In this document: piece after piece, positions 10,761 through 23,470 of the stretch
Layout: each line of letters starts with the position of its first letter
Position numbering within the stretch: the first letter of the stretch is position 1
NCBI GenBank assembly: GCA_036365515.1
Contig: CM070874.1
Span: forward strand, 19,540,209-19,604,208
Source: Torymus aiolomorphi
Taxonomy: Eukaryota; Arthropoda; Insecta; Hymenoptera; Torymidae
Reading direction: 5' to 3'
Length of the DNA stretch: 64,000 nucleotides
Program-made: the position numbers and the translations under genes
Notes under the pieces: model-generated
The model's input: only the letters and a program-made list of their open reading frames with translations
Told to the model about the DNA's origin: nothing
Databases searched by the model: none

Positions 10761-10994
10761 TTGGGAAAGGTATTACGACTAACTGTAAGAGAATTTGCTC
10801 GTGGAGATCAATTTAGCCATTTTATAGAACTATATTATTACGAGCGTATAAAATTTATTAAGAAACTTAAACGCCATTGGATCACAAACATGCCTCAATT
10901 TTATTTATATCTGTATCTTTGTTACTTTATCCACCAGGTGGCTGCCACTTCTTGGCTTCCACAAATAAAATCACTTTCCAACTTCCTTAAATAA
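10761..10994 (+). CDS. Same unit frame, copy 3 (77 codons)
   Basis: It is nearly identical to copy 1, with a Lys-to-Gln change after NMP. It ends 22 bp before hammerhead copy P2. Confidence 0.25.
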   Translation: MGKVLRLTVREFARGDQFSHFIELYYYERIKFIKKLKRHWITNMPQFYLYLYLCYFIHQVAATSWLPQIKSLSNFLK

Positions 10995-11016
10995 ATCCAA
11001 GTAACATTTATTTTCG

Positions 11017-11082
11017 GCGTCGAAGATAAGTCTACCGGGATCTTCCTGATGAGTCCACCCGGTACGACTAAGGACGAAACGC
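11017..11082 (+). ncRNA. Hammerhead ribozyme, array copy P2
   Basis: It is identical to copy P1 across the whole 66-nt motif, with all core positions present. It lies exactly 457 bp downstream of P1, so a transcript across both would release a 457-nt monomer suited to circularisation. Confidence 0.88.
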
Positions 11083-11217
11083 ATCTCAGTTCCCTGTATT
11101 TTGTAAATTTGTAATTTTTATTAAAGTATTTTCTATACTGCTCTTACCAGTGTCGCCGTGTGCTAAAATTTTCTATCAAATAGTGCGGGCTATAAAAATG
11201 TAGCACACTATTTCGAT

Positions 11218-11451
11218 TTGGGAAAGGTATTACGACTAACTGTACGAGAATTTGCTCGTGGAGATCAATTTAGCCATTTTATAGAACTATATTATTACGA
11301 GCGTATAAAATTTATTAAGAAACTTAAACGGCATTGGATCACAAACATGCCTAAATTTTATTTATATCTGTATCTTTGTTACTTTATCCACCAGGTGGCT
11401 GCCACTTCTTGGCTTCCACAAATAAAATCACTTTCCAACTTCCTTAAATAA
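11218..11451 (+). CDS. Same unit frame, copy 4 (77 codons)
   Basis: The protein is identical to copy 1. It ends 22 bp before hammerhead copy P3. Confidence 0.25.
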   Translation: MGKVLRLTVREFARGDQFSHFIELYYYERIKFIKKLKRHWITNMPKFYLYLYLCYFIHQVAATSWLPQIKSLSNFLK

Positions 11452-11473
11452 ATCCAAGTAACATTTATTTTCG

Positions 11474-11539
11474 GTGTCGAAGGTAAGTCTACCGGGATCT
11501 TCCTGATGAGTCCACCCGGTACGACTAAGGACGAAACGC
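11474..11539 (+). ncRNA. Hammerhead ribozyme, array copy P3
   Basis: The motif keeps the complete core but reads GUGUC before the cleavage site and GAAGGU in stem I. Both changes still pair through G-U wobbles, so the fold is kept. Confidence 0.85.
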
Positions 11540-11777
11540 ATTTCAGTTCCCTGTATTTTGTAAATTTGTAATTTTTATTAAAGTATTTTCTATACTTCTC
11601 TTACGAGTGTCGCCGTGTGCTAAATTTTTCTATCAAATAGTGCGGGATATAAAAATATAGCACACTATTTCGATTTGGGAAAGGTATTACGACTAACTGT
11701 AAGAGAATTCGCTCGTGGAGATCAATTTAGCCATTTTATAGAACTATATTATTACGAGCGTATAAAATTTATTAAGA

Positions 11778-11790
11778 AACAATAAACAAT
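11778..11790. repeat. Target-site duplication, right copy (13 bp)
   Basis: This is an exact repeat of 9171-9183. A duplication this long is usual for target-primed (LINE or Penelope-like) integration and longer than the 4-6 bp made by LTR-element integrases. Confidence 0.85.
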
Positions 11791-13086
11791 GTTTTTTTCG
11801 TGAAAGATATGAATATGAATTTGATAAGTCTTGGAAAATCAACTGATAATAATAATACGATAGTCGCGAAAGGAAAGGTCACAAAGATTATAGAAAAAAA
11901 CAAACTCATCGTGATAGCATTTAAAAATAATAGTACTTATAAAATGAAAAGTATTTTGAGATACGGAGAAAAGTCTGTAAATAGCGCAAACCATAATAAG
12001 AATATGAGTTTGAAGGAGAAGTGGCATAGAATGTTAGGACACGTAAACTTTGGATACTTAAATACGCTGAGTAAACAAAGATTATTAATGGGTATTCCAG
12101 AGGAACTCGAACAAGAATTTTTGAAATGTAAAACGTGTATTGAAAATAAAATGAGTAATTTACCGTTCGATAATAATAGAACTAGAGCAAATGAAATTTT
12201 AGAAATTGTGCATACGGATGTATGCGGCCCTTTTAAAACCACGGGGTTTAAAGGAGAAAAATATTTTGTTACATTTATAGACGATTATAACAAAATAGCA
12301 AAAATTTATTGCATAGAATCTAAGGATGAAGTTTTTGAATGCTTAGTTCAATTTGTAAAGGAAAGCGAAAATTTAACGGAAAAAAAGATTAAAATACTTA
12401 TTGTTAGATGCGATAATGGAAAAGAATATATAAACAATCGGTTAAATAAATTTGTTAATGAAAAGGGAATTATTTTGAATAATTGTCCGGCATATCTACA
12501 CGAATTAAATGGTACGGCGGAAAGGTTCAATAGAACAATAATGGATATGTCGCGTTGTTTACTAGATGAGGCAAAAGTACACAAATGTTATTGGCCCGAA
12601 ATAGTTTGCGCGGCCGCGTACTTAAAGAATCGAACGTTAGCAAATACAATTGAGAGAAAAATGCCTTATGAAATATTTTTCAAAAAGAAACCGAATGTCA
12701 AAAACTTACGCTTATATGGCAGTAAAGTGTTTGTTAGAATACCAGAACAGAAAAGATTTTCTAAGTGGGATAAAAAGGCGGATATGGGAACGTTATTAGG
12801 GTATAGCGAAGTAGGATATAGAGTCTTAATAAATAATAAGATAGTAATAGCGAGACATGTAGAAATAGTTGAAGAAAATATTAAGTGTATCAATCTCGAA
12901 GATGATGAGCGTAAATTTAATACTTTTCCTTCTACTTCGACTCTCGAGTCATTTAGAGGAAATAATAGCGATCTCGGAGACGATAATGTTTTCAAAAGCG
13001 AAAATGAAATAAATGAGCAAGTAAGTAAAGTAGAGCAAAAAGGAACAGGAAATAAAGAATTAAATGTACCGCGTAAATCCTCGTGA
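11791..13086 (+). pseudogene. copia GAG-pre-integrase and integrase
   Basis: The frame is open for about 430 codons. The zinc-binding part shows KWHRMLGHVNF and CKTCIENK. The catalytic core has its three acidic residues in HTDVCGPF, VRCDNGKEY and NGTAERFNRT. The C-terminal part runs into an acidic linker. Integrase would join element cDNA to host DNA. The upstream end joins the protease frame once the array is removed. A frameshift near 13064-13090 separates it from the RT. Confidence 0.9.
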
Positions 13087-13489
13087 TAAAAAGAGTCCTA
13101 TAAGATTTCCAGAATCAGAAAGTTATAATATTTTTGTAAATTTTAGTAGAGTAGATACGCCTCGCACATTTGAGGAGGTGATAAATGGTAAAAATCGTAA
13201 AAATTGGGAAAATGCAATGGATAATGAAATCGAGTGCATTAATAAAAATAATACTTGGAAATTAGTAAATCGAGTGCATGATAAAAAAGTCTTAGATGTA
13301 AAATGGGTCTATACGAGAAAATCAGATGATAGGTATAAAGCTAGGTTAGTTGTAAGAGGTTTTCAACAAACAGATGTAATTGATGAAATATATGCTCCAG
13401 TAGCTAAAAATCAAACGTTAAAAATTTTATTTTCATATTGTTGTCAAAATGGTCTGCAAATTGAGCAGATGGATGTTGAAACTGCTTTT
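13064..13489 (+). pseudogene. copia reverse transcriptase, N-terminal part
   Basis: The frame holds the start of a copia RT: NKNNTWKLV, VLDVKWVYTRKSDDRYKARL, QTLKILFSYCCQNGL and QMDVETAF. MDVETAF carries the first catalytic Asp. It stops where an insertion enters directly after AF, and it resumes past 14918 with LNGKV. Confidence 0.85.
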
Positions 13490-14898
<1,409 letters not shown>

Positions 14899-14918
14899 TA
14901 CGTGCCAATGAATTGGCA

Positions 14919-15156
14919 GCGGTTTTTGAATGGTAAAGTAACTACGGAGGTATATGTCAATCAACCTAAAGGTTATGATGATGGAACGGATAAAGTGTTA
15001 AAATTAACAAAAGCGCTGTATGGATTAAGAGAAAGTCCTAGAGACTGGTATGAGTGTTTTGATGAATATATAACACAATTAGGATTTGTAAAAAGTAATG
15101 TAGAATTATGCTTGTATGTTAATGGAGGAGGAGAAAAAGTTATATATATATCCTAA
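14919..15156 (+). pseudogene. copia reverse transcriptase, middle part
   Basis: LNGKVTTEVYVNQPKGY and KLTKALYGLRESPRDWYE are the standard copia RT motifs that follow the first Asp. The frame is lost in a ta-rich run just before the YVDD box. Confidence 0.85.
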
Positions 15157-16105
15157 TATATGTAGATGATTTTCTGATATGTAGTAAAAATTATAAGAAG
15201 ATACAAATTGTAAAGGAATTATTGTCAGATAGATTCAAAATGAAAGACTTAGGTGAAATAAATGAATACCTTGGAATAAATATAAATTATAATTATAAAG
15301 ACTGTAAAATGGAATTAAGTCAAAGAAAATATATCGAGTTATTAGCTGATAAATATTAAGTAACAAAGGGTAGATTATATAGTACTCCAATGCAAACAAA
15401 CTTAAAAATTGAAAAGCCTGAAGAATGCGAACCAAGTATTAAGTACAGAAATATAATTGGCGCATTATTATATATAAGTTCTGGTACTCGACCAGATATT
15501 AGTCATAGTGTAAATTACCTAAGTAGATTTCAAAATTGCTATACAGAAATACATTGGAAATATGCATTAAGAATATTAAAATACTTATACATAACTAAAG
15601 ACTTGTGTCTGCAATATAAGAAAAATGAAAATTGTGATTTAATTGATTGCTTTGTAGACGCAGATTGGGCAGATGATAGTGTAGATAGGAAGTCCACATC
15701 TGGCTACACAATTAGAGTGTTTGGAAATGTAATTGACTGGAAATCACGAAAACAAAAATGTGTTACAAAAGCATCGACATATGTAGAGTATGTTGCGTTG
15801 TCAGAGGCAGTAAGCGAAATTAAATTCATAAAAGAATTGATGAATATTTTTAATTTAAAAATGAGTGATCCGATAAAAATTTATGAGGATAATACAGGTG
15901 CAGTCAATATTGCCAATTATGGAAATTTTACGAAAAATTCAAAGCATAATGAAATACACTATCATTTTGTGAACAAAAGTGTAAAAGAAAAGGAAATAGA
16001 AATTATCAAAGTTGACTCTGCGGAAAATATTGCGGATATATTATTTATGAAACCACTATGTAAAGAAAAGTTTAACAAATTCAGAGAATTGCTAAATGTA
16101 AAATA
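15157..16105 (+). pseudogene. copia reverse transcriptase end and RNase H
   Basis: After the frameshift the catalytic box YVDDFLICSK is read, then MKDLGEINEYLGI. A TAA at 15357 interrupts the frame before a clean stretch from 15390 to 16105. RNase H motifs CFVDADWADD, VALSEAVSE and YEDNTGAVNIA supply the acidic residues of the nuclease. The frame ends LNVK at a TAA, a normal copia C-terminus. Confidence 0.9.
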
Positions 16106-16690
16106 AAGATTGAATGCGCAATATAAATGTACCGACGTTCCGCGTGCCGCTCTTCCCGTGTCTCAGGTACTGTCGCTGCGTCGTGTCTCCCGGGTGTGCT
16201 GCCAAGTCGTTTCGCGTGTGCCACCTGCGTCACAACTGTTTCCTCGTCAACGCGGCTCATCCTGCGACGAGAGTGCGAGCAGGTCCCGATCGTCACCAGG
16301 AGAGCGAAAGAGAGAAAGAGAGAGGACTAGAAGGACGAGAGCCGTGCAGCAGCAGAGCCTTCGCCTGGCTGTGATTTGATTTCCCTGTTATTTTCCCCCG
16401 AGTTTTCCATCCGCGTGTGTGTGCGCATTGTGTCGGAAGTCGCGTGTATTCGAGCTCGCGCAGAAGCTATAGCCCGAGCTGTAGCTGTCGTAGATTAGAT
16501 AGAGTGTGCTCCAGATTGCACTAGCCGGCGAAATAGAGTTCGGTGCGATTGACGCATGCACCTGGCGCTCTAATTGTTGTATATAGTATATTATAAGGTT
16601 TAAATAAATTCATAGTTTCCCATAATAATGTGCGTTTTGTAATTACCCGCGTACCTCTGCCCTGATCCCCAGCAGAGCGTTACAATCTAT
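16106..16690 (+). other. 3' non-coding end of copia, possible 3' LTR
   Basis: The stretch follows the copia stop directly, contains a purine-rich block (16300-16345), a TATA-like area and AATAAA near 16600, and reaches gcgttaca near 16685. It does not clearly match the candidate 5' LTR, so either the LTRs have diverged or the 3' end belongs to another copy. Confidence 0.35.
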
Positions 16691-17507
16691 GTATGTACAT
16701 GCGGAACAGCACTTGTATCTTATGTATATAGATAAAGTACGAATGTACTACACCTGTTCCACGTTCTTTATTGCGTGTAACGAACGGGCCGTAGTCGATA
16801 AGATGGTCAATATAGATGGCTCGATTCAAATTGAGTTTGTTATAATAGCTGGACGATTTATTTATAAAATTATATGAGAAAACTAAGTTTAAATATCAAA
16901 ATTAAATAGTAATTGTGTAGTTTCAAAGGAAAATTAGCGACGCAGAGAGGTATAATTGTACATGAACTGGATTTGTCAAAAAAAGGTAAGTATTATAAAA
17001 AATGCAAAAAACGCTAAATTGTGTTTCTGACGATAAATGTTAAAATAAATCAAATGAAATAATTATATGAAAATTATGACATTAAAAATAGGTTTTCGGG
17101 ACGAAAAATGGCTAAATAACTAGTTTATAACGATAAAAAAAAGTCGACTTTTCGCCAAAAATCGGTACCTTCCTCCCTTAAACTGCTACCACATACATGT
17201 CAGTCTCACATAAGAAATCAAACGTTTCACAGCTTGTTTTAAAAAATAGTATTTGCAACACGTGCGATGTAATTCCTCGCTCAATTTCAAACATTTGCTC
17301 GCTCTCAAATTTTGTGATGGCCGAATTTTTAAAAGGACGTTTGGCGATCAGTTTACACACATACTTGCACTCCCTAATTTACTGGCTTGAAACTTTTATC
17401 TCGCGCCGAGCGGGCTGTCATGCAATAACCCGTAAGGGAATCGAGACTATCAATTCTCTGGCGCAAGCTTCTCTTGAGTCTCACCTAGTAGGCCTTTTCT
17501 CGTGGCA
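16691..17507. other. Non-coding sequence, probably intronic
   Basis: I see no gene with recognisable similarity, no inverted repeat and no RNA gene. A frame on each strand around 17180-17520 has no domain. Confidence 0.4.
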
Positions 17508-18375
17508 GCGACGCATAGTGTAAGGTTTTGGACAAAAATCGCTGGACAGTACAATTTTCATCCGAATCAAATAAATCTGGTGTCTAAAGAAAGGTATGCC
17601 CTTTAGGAAAAACGTAGAGATACGACGATAATAATATTTTATGAATCCGCACCGTCTCAGTAAGTATAACATTAAAGCTATACATTTTCCAACACCTTCG
17701 ACTTTGAAAAATAGTAGTTTTCGATACTAGGCCGTAAAGTAACATTTTACAGCCCGCGTGAGAATTGATGTGTCTTCGAACCGGCTATTCCTATGCACAA
17801 TTCTCACCATGTCCGTAAAATTTTACGGCCGAGTAACGAACATTATTTTTTGTTATACGGATCCGTAAAGTATGACTTGACAGCCGCAAATAGGCCGTAA
17901 AGTACGTACTTTACGGACACGCATGACAAAAACTTTTTTTAGGTGAGCGGGCGTGCCCGTGTGTGATGCGTGTCTGGTGTGAGCGTGTGTGTATGCGGTC
18001 TGTGTGTGGTATGTAAGTGTGTAGTGTGTGTGTGCATGTCTGCGGAAATAAGTAAAAATATGTATGTATTAAAATAAAATTTGCAAATAACACACATACC
18101 CCCCACACGCACCCACACCACACACACACCACACACACACCACACACATACCACCCACATGCACACGCACTCATACACACACGCACCACACACACTGTCA
18201 CAAACAGACCACACATACACGCTCGTGCATACCCAAACAAAAGTTTTCTCTAAATCTTGTCCCCTCTACTTTCTTCCGAAAGGTCGTACCTTTCTTCAGA
18301 CACCAGAAATACTTGATTCAGACGAAAATTGTACTGTCCATTGATTTATGTTCAAAATCCTACACCGTGCGACGC
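17508..18375. mobile_element. Foldback element (about 870 bp)
   Basis: The ends form inverted repeats of about 110 bp. ggacagtacaattttcatcc at the left matches the reverse complement of the right end, as do the tctggtgtct and gaaaggta blocks that follow. Inside are a GT-rich arm (17950-18040) and a complementary AC-rich arm (18085-18235), so the whole element can fold. Copies of a gccgtaaagta motif occur at 17730-17920. There is no transposase. It lies 270 bp from the AMPK-gamma exon. Confidence 0.7.
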
Positions 18376-18643
18376 GGCGCGAGCATCTCCCCACCGATCT
18401 TTCTGAGTTTAGTAGCACCCTTTCTTTTTTCAGCTGACAATCTGTACACTACAAATTACATTGCACTAAAAATATAAGTAGTAACAGTAACAACACTATG
18501 GCGGAAAAATTTTTTCATAAAATGTATTAACTTAATATCTTCATCCATAACAACTTACAAATTTTTATACTAATATTCAAACAATATTTTCAAGTAATTT
18601 ATTATATTTTCATAAATAGTACATTAAAGGACATATTACTTAC

Positions 18644-18822
18644 GTAAAGGAAAAGAAATCTTAATATTCTTTTATGCGTTAAAATATAAAGTACATTTCC
18701 GGTATCATGATCTATCACAGGTAAACGATGAATTCGGTTATTTATTAAAGTTTTGATAGCATCAAATAAGGAAGCGTCAGGGCCAATACTAACCAAAGGA
18801 TGAACTTGCTCCCTTAACACTT
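18644..18822 (-). CDS. SNF4Agamma: Exon of AMP-activated kinase gamma subunit
   Basis: This is one internal exon of 179 nt, encoding 59 complete codons after a split first codon. It is bounded on the minus strand by ttttcttttacag and gtaagt. The peptide contains [18 protein letters not shown] and [18 protein letters not shown]. This is a CBS module of the AMPK gamma subunit, which binds AMP, ADP and ATP and regulates the kinase that controls cellular energy use. No other exon is visible, so the flanking introns are long and filled with transposons. Confidence 0.92.
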
Positions 18823-19031
18823 CTGTAAAAGAAAATTAAAACATATATTATTTAGTTACGTTTGAATATATGTTAAATGAGAAAATTGTACGACCCATAG
18901 ATCATGATTTCAGCAATAATTTTGTAATGTTCTCGGACATAAATACATAGTAGAAAGAATGTTGCTAGGTAATTTTATCTTTTTTGAAAACTTCAGTTAC
19001 GTACATTTTTACTGTATTTTTAAAAAACTTA

Positions 19032-21446
19032 AAAAAATGGCTACACTCTAAATTTGAAAAATAAAATCTAGAAAAGTATTAATTAATAAATCAATTGATT
19101 ACAACAAATTAAAACATGTTGCAAATAATTCAAACTGGTACTCAATATTGTCTATGCAGGATCCTAATCTTGCAGTTAACGCATTAATTGACATGATAAA
19201 TAATTGTATTGATGCGTCCACTACCAAAAAACAATTTAAAAATAAACTTCCGAGAAAAAATTGGATTACTAGTGCTATTATAGTCTCGTGTACTACTAAA
19301 GAGACACTGTATATCTTATGGAAAAACAATCCCACTTCTGAAGCCCTAAAAAAAGAGTATACAAATTACACTAAGATATTGAACAAAGTTATTAAAGAAG
19401 CAAAATTTAAATATGAAAAGGAAATAGTAAAACGAAATAGCGGAAACTCTAGGGAATTATGGAACATAATTAAAACTAAATTAGGGAAAAATAGTGCGCA
19501 TGATAATCCAATAAAATAGATATACGAAAACAATCAAAAAATCGAAAATAAAACTGATATAGCAAATGCTATGAACACCTATTTTTGCAAAATAGGACCA
19601 AATTTGAGTGCTCAATTTGCTAATATAAATAATAATAACCTGAAACTTCCAGATACGAATCCTGAATCCATTTTCTTTCGTCCAACAGATTTTGCTGAGA
19701 TATACAAAATAATCAATACATTGAAAAATAAATCTGGAGGTGTAGACAATATTAACGCTAAATCATTGAAAATTCTCTCTGAATATATATGTGTGCCCTT
19801 AGAATATATCTTCAATTTATGTATTGTGAAATCTATCTGGCCTGACGCGCTCAAAAATGCTGAGGTAGTCCCTATTTACAAGGCTGGTGAAAAATCTAAT
19901 ATCAGTAATTACAGACCAATCTCTTTAATATCGAACATTGCAAACATTTTTGAAAAAATAATTTATAATAGATTATACCACTTTTTTGAAAAACATAACA
20001 TAATATCAGAAAAACAATACGGTTTCGTTAAAAATAGGGGAACTACTGACGCATTAAATTATATATCAAATATCATATACGAAAACTTAGATAAAAGTAA
20101 ACCAATAATTGTTGCTTTTCTAGACTTAACCAAAGCATTTGACACTGTTAATCATAGAGTTCTTTTAGATAAGCTTGAACGATACAGAGTAAGGGGTAGT
20201 GCCTTAAAACTGATGACTAGCTATCTCACAGATAGGCGGCAAAGAGTAAAAATTCAAGACTGTAAAAGTGAATATAAAGAATTTACTACGGGTGTTCCCC
20301 AAGGAACTATATTAGGACCATTACTTTTTATACTTTATGTCAATGACTTACTAGGAAGTATGCAAAATGACACAATCATGTCCTATGCTGATGACACGGT
20401 TATCATATCAAGTGACAACATGTGGTCCTGAGCTCAGGAAAAAATGTGTACTTACCTTAATCATGTGGCCAAATGGCTTGCACAAAATAAACTGTCGCTA
20501 AATATAGATAAAACGGTCTATATGACTCTCGGAAACTACTGTGATAGTGTACCTGGCACACTAAACATCAAAATAGGAACGCAATTAATAAAAAGAGTTG
20601 AAAGTCATAAATACTTAGGGCTGTATTTCGACTACAATATGAAATGGGATAAACATATAAGTATATCATTAAAAAAACCAAATACCTAATTTTTGTCTTT
20701 GCCAAGATAAAAAATATGATGGATACAAAAACATTAATGATAATATACTATGCTTTCTTTCATAGTCTAATCAATTATGGGGTAATTGCCTGGGGTGGTG
20801 CGTACGATAATAATATGAAATTAATACAATCAACACAAAACAAAATATTGAAAATCATAAATAAAAATAAATTCTCTCAAACTAATCCACCTCTTGAAAT
20901 AAAAAAATTATTCCAGTTAGAGTCAATATCCTTACATTATTCTACATTAAGAAATAAATATATAAACAGTGCGAGCAAGACCAGAAACAAAACAATTCAA
21001 TTACCTAAATGTGATAAAAGAATTAGTGATAAAAATAGCTACAATGAAGCTCGTATAAGGGTCTTTAATGGGCTATCTAAGGATCTCAAAGTTATGAATT
21101 TAAGTAGACAATTAATGAAGAAAAAATTAAAAATGTTTATAGTAAAAGATGCAATATAATTTCAAAATAATAATTAAATCTTAACCAATATATCTAACAA
21201 ATTATTTAACTGTTATTTATGTACTACAATGGATTTTATCGATGTCAACAAACACTACGCACATACCATTATATAGTTTTTAAGAATTTTGTAGTTTGTA
21301 ATATTTTTTTTAGTTTGTAAGTTTTCTATGTACCAGATCTACACACAGGCAATAATATTTGCCTCAGTAGGATTTACTTACTTATGTATATTTCGTATAT
21401 AATAATGTAATGTAAATGTTTTCTGGAAATAAATAAATAAATAAAT
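19032..21446 (+). mobile_element. LINE copy A, 5'-truncated non-LTR retrotransposon
   Basis: The copy starts in the linker between endonuclease and reverse transcriptase and runs to an (AAAT)n tail at 21430-21460, with AATAAA-rich sequence just before it. RT motifs in order are [45 protein letters not shown] and SYADDTVI (YADD box). Stops at 19517 and 20429 and a frameshift near 20685 break it. It lies in an intron of the AMPK-gamma gene in the opposite direction. Its clade looks Jockey- or CR1-like. Confidence 0.9.
19571..21159 (+). pseudogene. LINE copy A reverse transcriptase
   Basis: The RT is read in three frames because of a TGA after SSDNMWS and a frameshift after KHIS. Thumb and C-terminal regions (YLGLYFDYNMKWDKHI, YAFFHSLINYGVIAWGG) are complete. 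The closely related copy at 38700-40760 has the first of these sites intact. Confidence 0.88.
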
Positions 21447-21857
21447 AAATAAATAAGTATTTTATGGAATTTAAAATTAGATTATAAAATTGATAGAGTA
21501 GTTTATTTTATTAAATTGGTAAACATGTAAAAACACTATATATAAGAATTTAAAATATCATATTTGTCTAGAAATGCGTGGATTAACAATAGCAAAAATG
21601 GTCAGTTGTGAAGTAATAAGGATAATCATTAGATGATAACACAGTTTCCTCTCGAAACTCTTTCGGTTAATGCCTCGAGCATTTGCTATCAACTATACAT
21701 CTACTATCACAGGAACAATGCATAATGTTACGAACTACAGTATCATATCATACAGAATCATTTTCAGGATTAGGGATTTCTGCAGAGATAAATTTAATTA
21801 TATCATCAATAGTTGTTAATTTATAACCGTCTTTCTAAGTAACTAATATATGAAGAA
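21447..21857. other. AT-rich non-coding stretch
   Basis: I see no gene, inverted repeat or RNA gene between the LINE tail and the next MITE. Confidence 0.4.
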
Positions 21858-22366
21858 TTTCCCCTTAGTTCTCGCAGGACGATAAGCGGGTACCTAACCT
21901 CACCTTTTGAGCGCTGGCTTGTGCATCAAAATATGCCTATCTATCGATAAAACTTCGCATACTTTTTCGACCTATTTTTTCATCAGCTTTCTCGTGGGGA
22001 CATTTGTTTGTGAGAATTTTCATGAAAAAACGCTGCGGGTGCGTGTTCGCGGCTTAATTCTTCGATAACACCAAAAAAGTCTTTACTGGAAAATAGCTAT
22101 TTTGACATTAAAAAAACCTGATCTTTCGATCTAGGCTATTAAAAAAAATATTAAAAAGGTAATTTTCGAGATGGATCACGTTTTATAGTTTTCAAGGTCA
22201 AAACGTAAAAAGTGTCAAAAAAAATGTCACCTCGAGAAAGCTGACGAAAAAAAACGTAGAAAACATATGCGAAGTTTTTTCGATAGACATATTTTGATGC
22301 CGTAAGTACGCGCTTAGAAGGTGAGGTTTAGGCACCCGCTTCCCGACTAACGAGAACTAAGGCGAA
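21858..22366. mobile_element. MITE with about 150-bp inverted termini
   Basis: The left end tttccccttagttctcg and the reverse complement of the right end agree at 16 of 17 bases. Similarity continues inward through acctcacctt, gcatcaaaatatg and aacttcgcat blocks. The inner 200 bp encode nothing. I could not fix a target duplication, so the superfamily is open. Confidence 0.75.
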
Positions 22367-22929
22367 ACGCGTCATATATACATGAGGCAAACATGCACAT
22401 GACCTGCGATATCACCGAAATATTTTTTCTTTATGACCGAATCCATCACAAATCGAACAGCCAGACTATGCATATACATGATGACTATACATCACTGATC
22501 ATATTCAAATTGAAGTGTGGCTGTTCTTTTTCCAAAATGATTCGACACATATTTTTCATTTTTCGATTGCACTAAAATTGAGTCCGGTTTACAATGATCA
22601 AAATTTGTTACAATATCTGCCAATACGATTGGCAGTTTGGGCTGTAGATTTTTGTTTTTAATCCACATATGAATTTCTTTAATGCCATGACACTTTGACA
22701 CTTATGGCCCTCCCTACGCTCAGGCGCTACCACACGGTGCAATAATGGACTACCTATGCCGTGGATAGGCGTGATAGCGGATTTGTGTAGAAGTGCTATA
22801 AAGTATAGCACGGTACTAGTGCTTTCAGTGGCCATAATGAGCCACTTATGATACTATTTCTATGGCAACGTCTTGCAAATGAGTTATTTTAATTCCAATA
22901 GTATAATTTTGAAAACTTTACGAAATCAC
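22367..22929. other. Non-coding or decayed transposon sequence
   Basis: A minus-strand frame at 22492-22701 has no recognisable domain. A short GC-richer block at 22690-22850 holds a tggccataatgagccac-type partial palindrome. The stretch probably belongs to the decayed transposon that follows. Confidence 0.3.
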
Positions 22930-23370
22930 TAGCTCTTTGGATAACTTCTTCAAGGGAATTTCGAAGATTATAGGAAGTAACATAATGCTTTATAAAACAT
23001 CTACAGCTCCCTTACCGTATCTAGTAGCAGAAAATAACCATTTTATATCATAAGATGCTCCTTTTAATTCACACAGTTGAAAGCGATTTTTGACTAGCAG
23101 CTCCATCTGATACAATAGTAATTTATTTGATTGAATTGCAACAATTTTCTTCTAAATAAGTAATGATTTCTTTGACAGCTAGTAAAGCAAACGCTGAATC
23201 GTATTTTCTATCATCATTTATAATCAAAACGCCGTGTCGAAGTGCCTCGATAGCAAACTATCAAGAAAATAGAAATTTGGTTATTCACCCAATGATTTCC
23301 TTAAACGGATTTATTGAGAATCATAGCCCCGCTTTCAGCAAACTCTTCTTGAAGAACTAAATAATTTGCA
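22930..23370 (-). pseudogene. Decayed transposase-like fragment, unclassified family
   Basis: Read in several frames the minus strand gives ALRHGVLIINDDRKYDSAFA, AVKEIITYLEENCC, IVSDGAAS, then FQLCELKGASYDIKWLFSAT and RYGKGAVD. The same order of motifs (HDTVAVYEY, LTDGAGQ, AEWHFYA, GKGACDG) appears in the transposon at 50430-53790. The conserved Asp-Gly and Gly-Lys-Gly positions suggest a DDE-like nuclease, which is inference. There are several stops and frameshifts. Confidence 0.6.
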
Positions 23371-23470
23371 TCTTTTTTTGATCATTCTCTCTTTCTGCTT
23401 TAATAGCATTTCGTAGTACATCTGTCACATACGTGTGAGTACATTCATATGTATACACTAATTAGTGCAC

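Larger units (their letters stand above)
9184..11777. mobile_element. Hammerhead-ribozyme repeat array, 457-bp units, inverted
   Basis: Units begin at 9184, 9641 and 10098 in minus orientation and continue as plus-orientation units from about 10434; motif spacing is 457 bp in every interval. Orientation flips at 10432-10434 with a 63-nt loop, so the insert is a long imperfect hairpin of about 1.25 kb per arm. Each unit holds one hammerhead motif and one 77-codon frame (67 codons in one copy). The insert lies between 13-bp direct repeats, and the copia frame is continuous once it is removed. No transposase, RT or LTR is present. The best fit is a retrozyme-like non-autonomous element that spreads through ribozyme-processed RNA, moved by enzymes from elsewhere. 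Confidence 0.85.
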
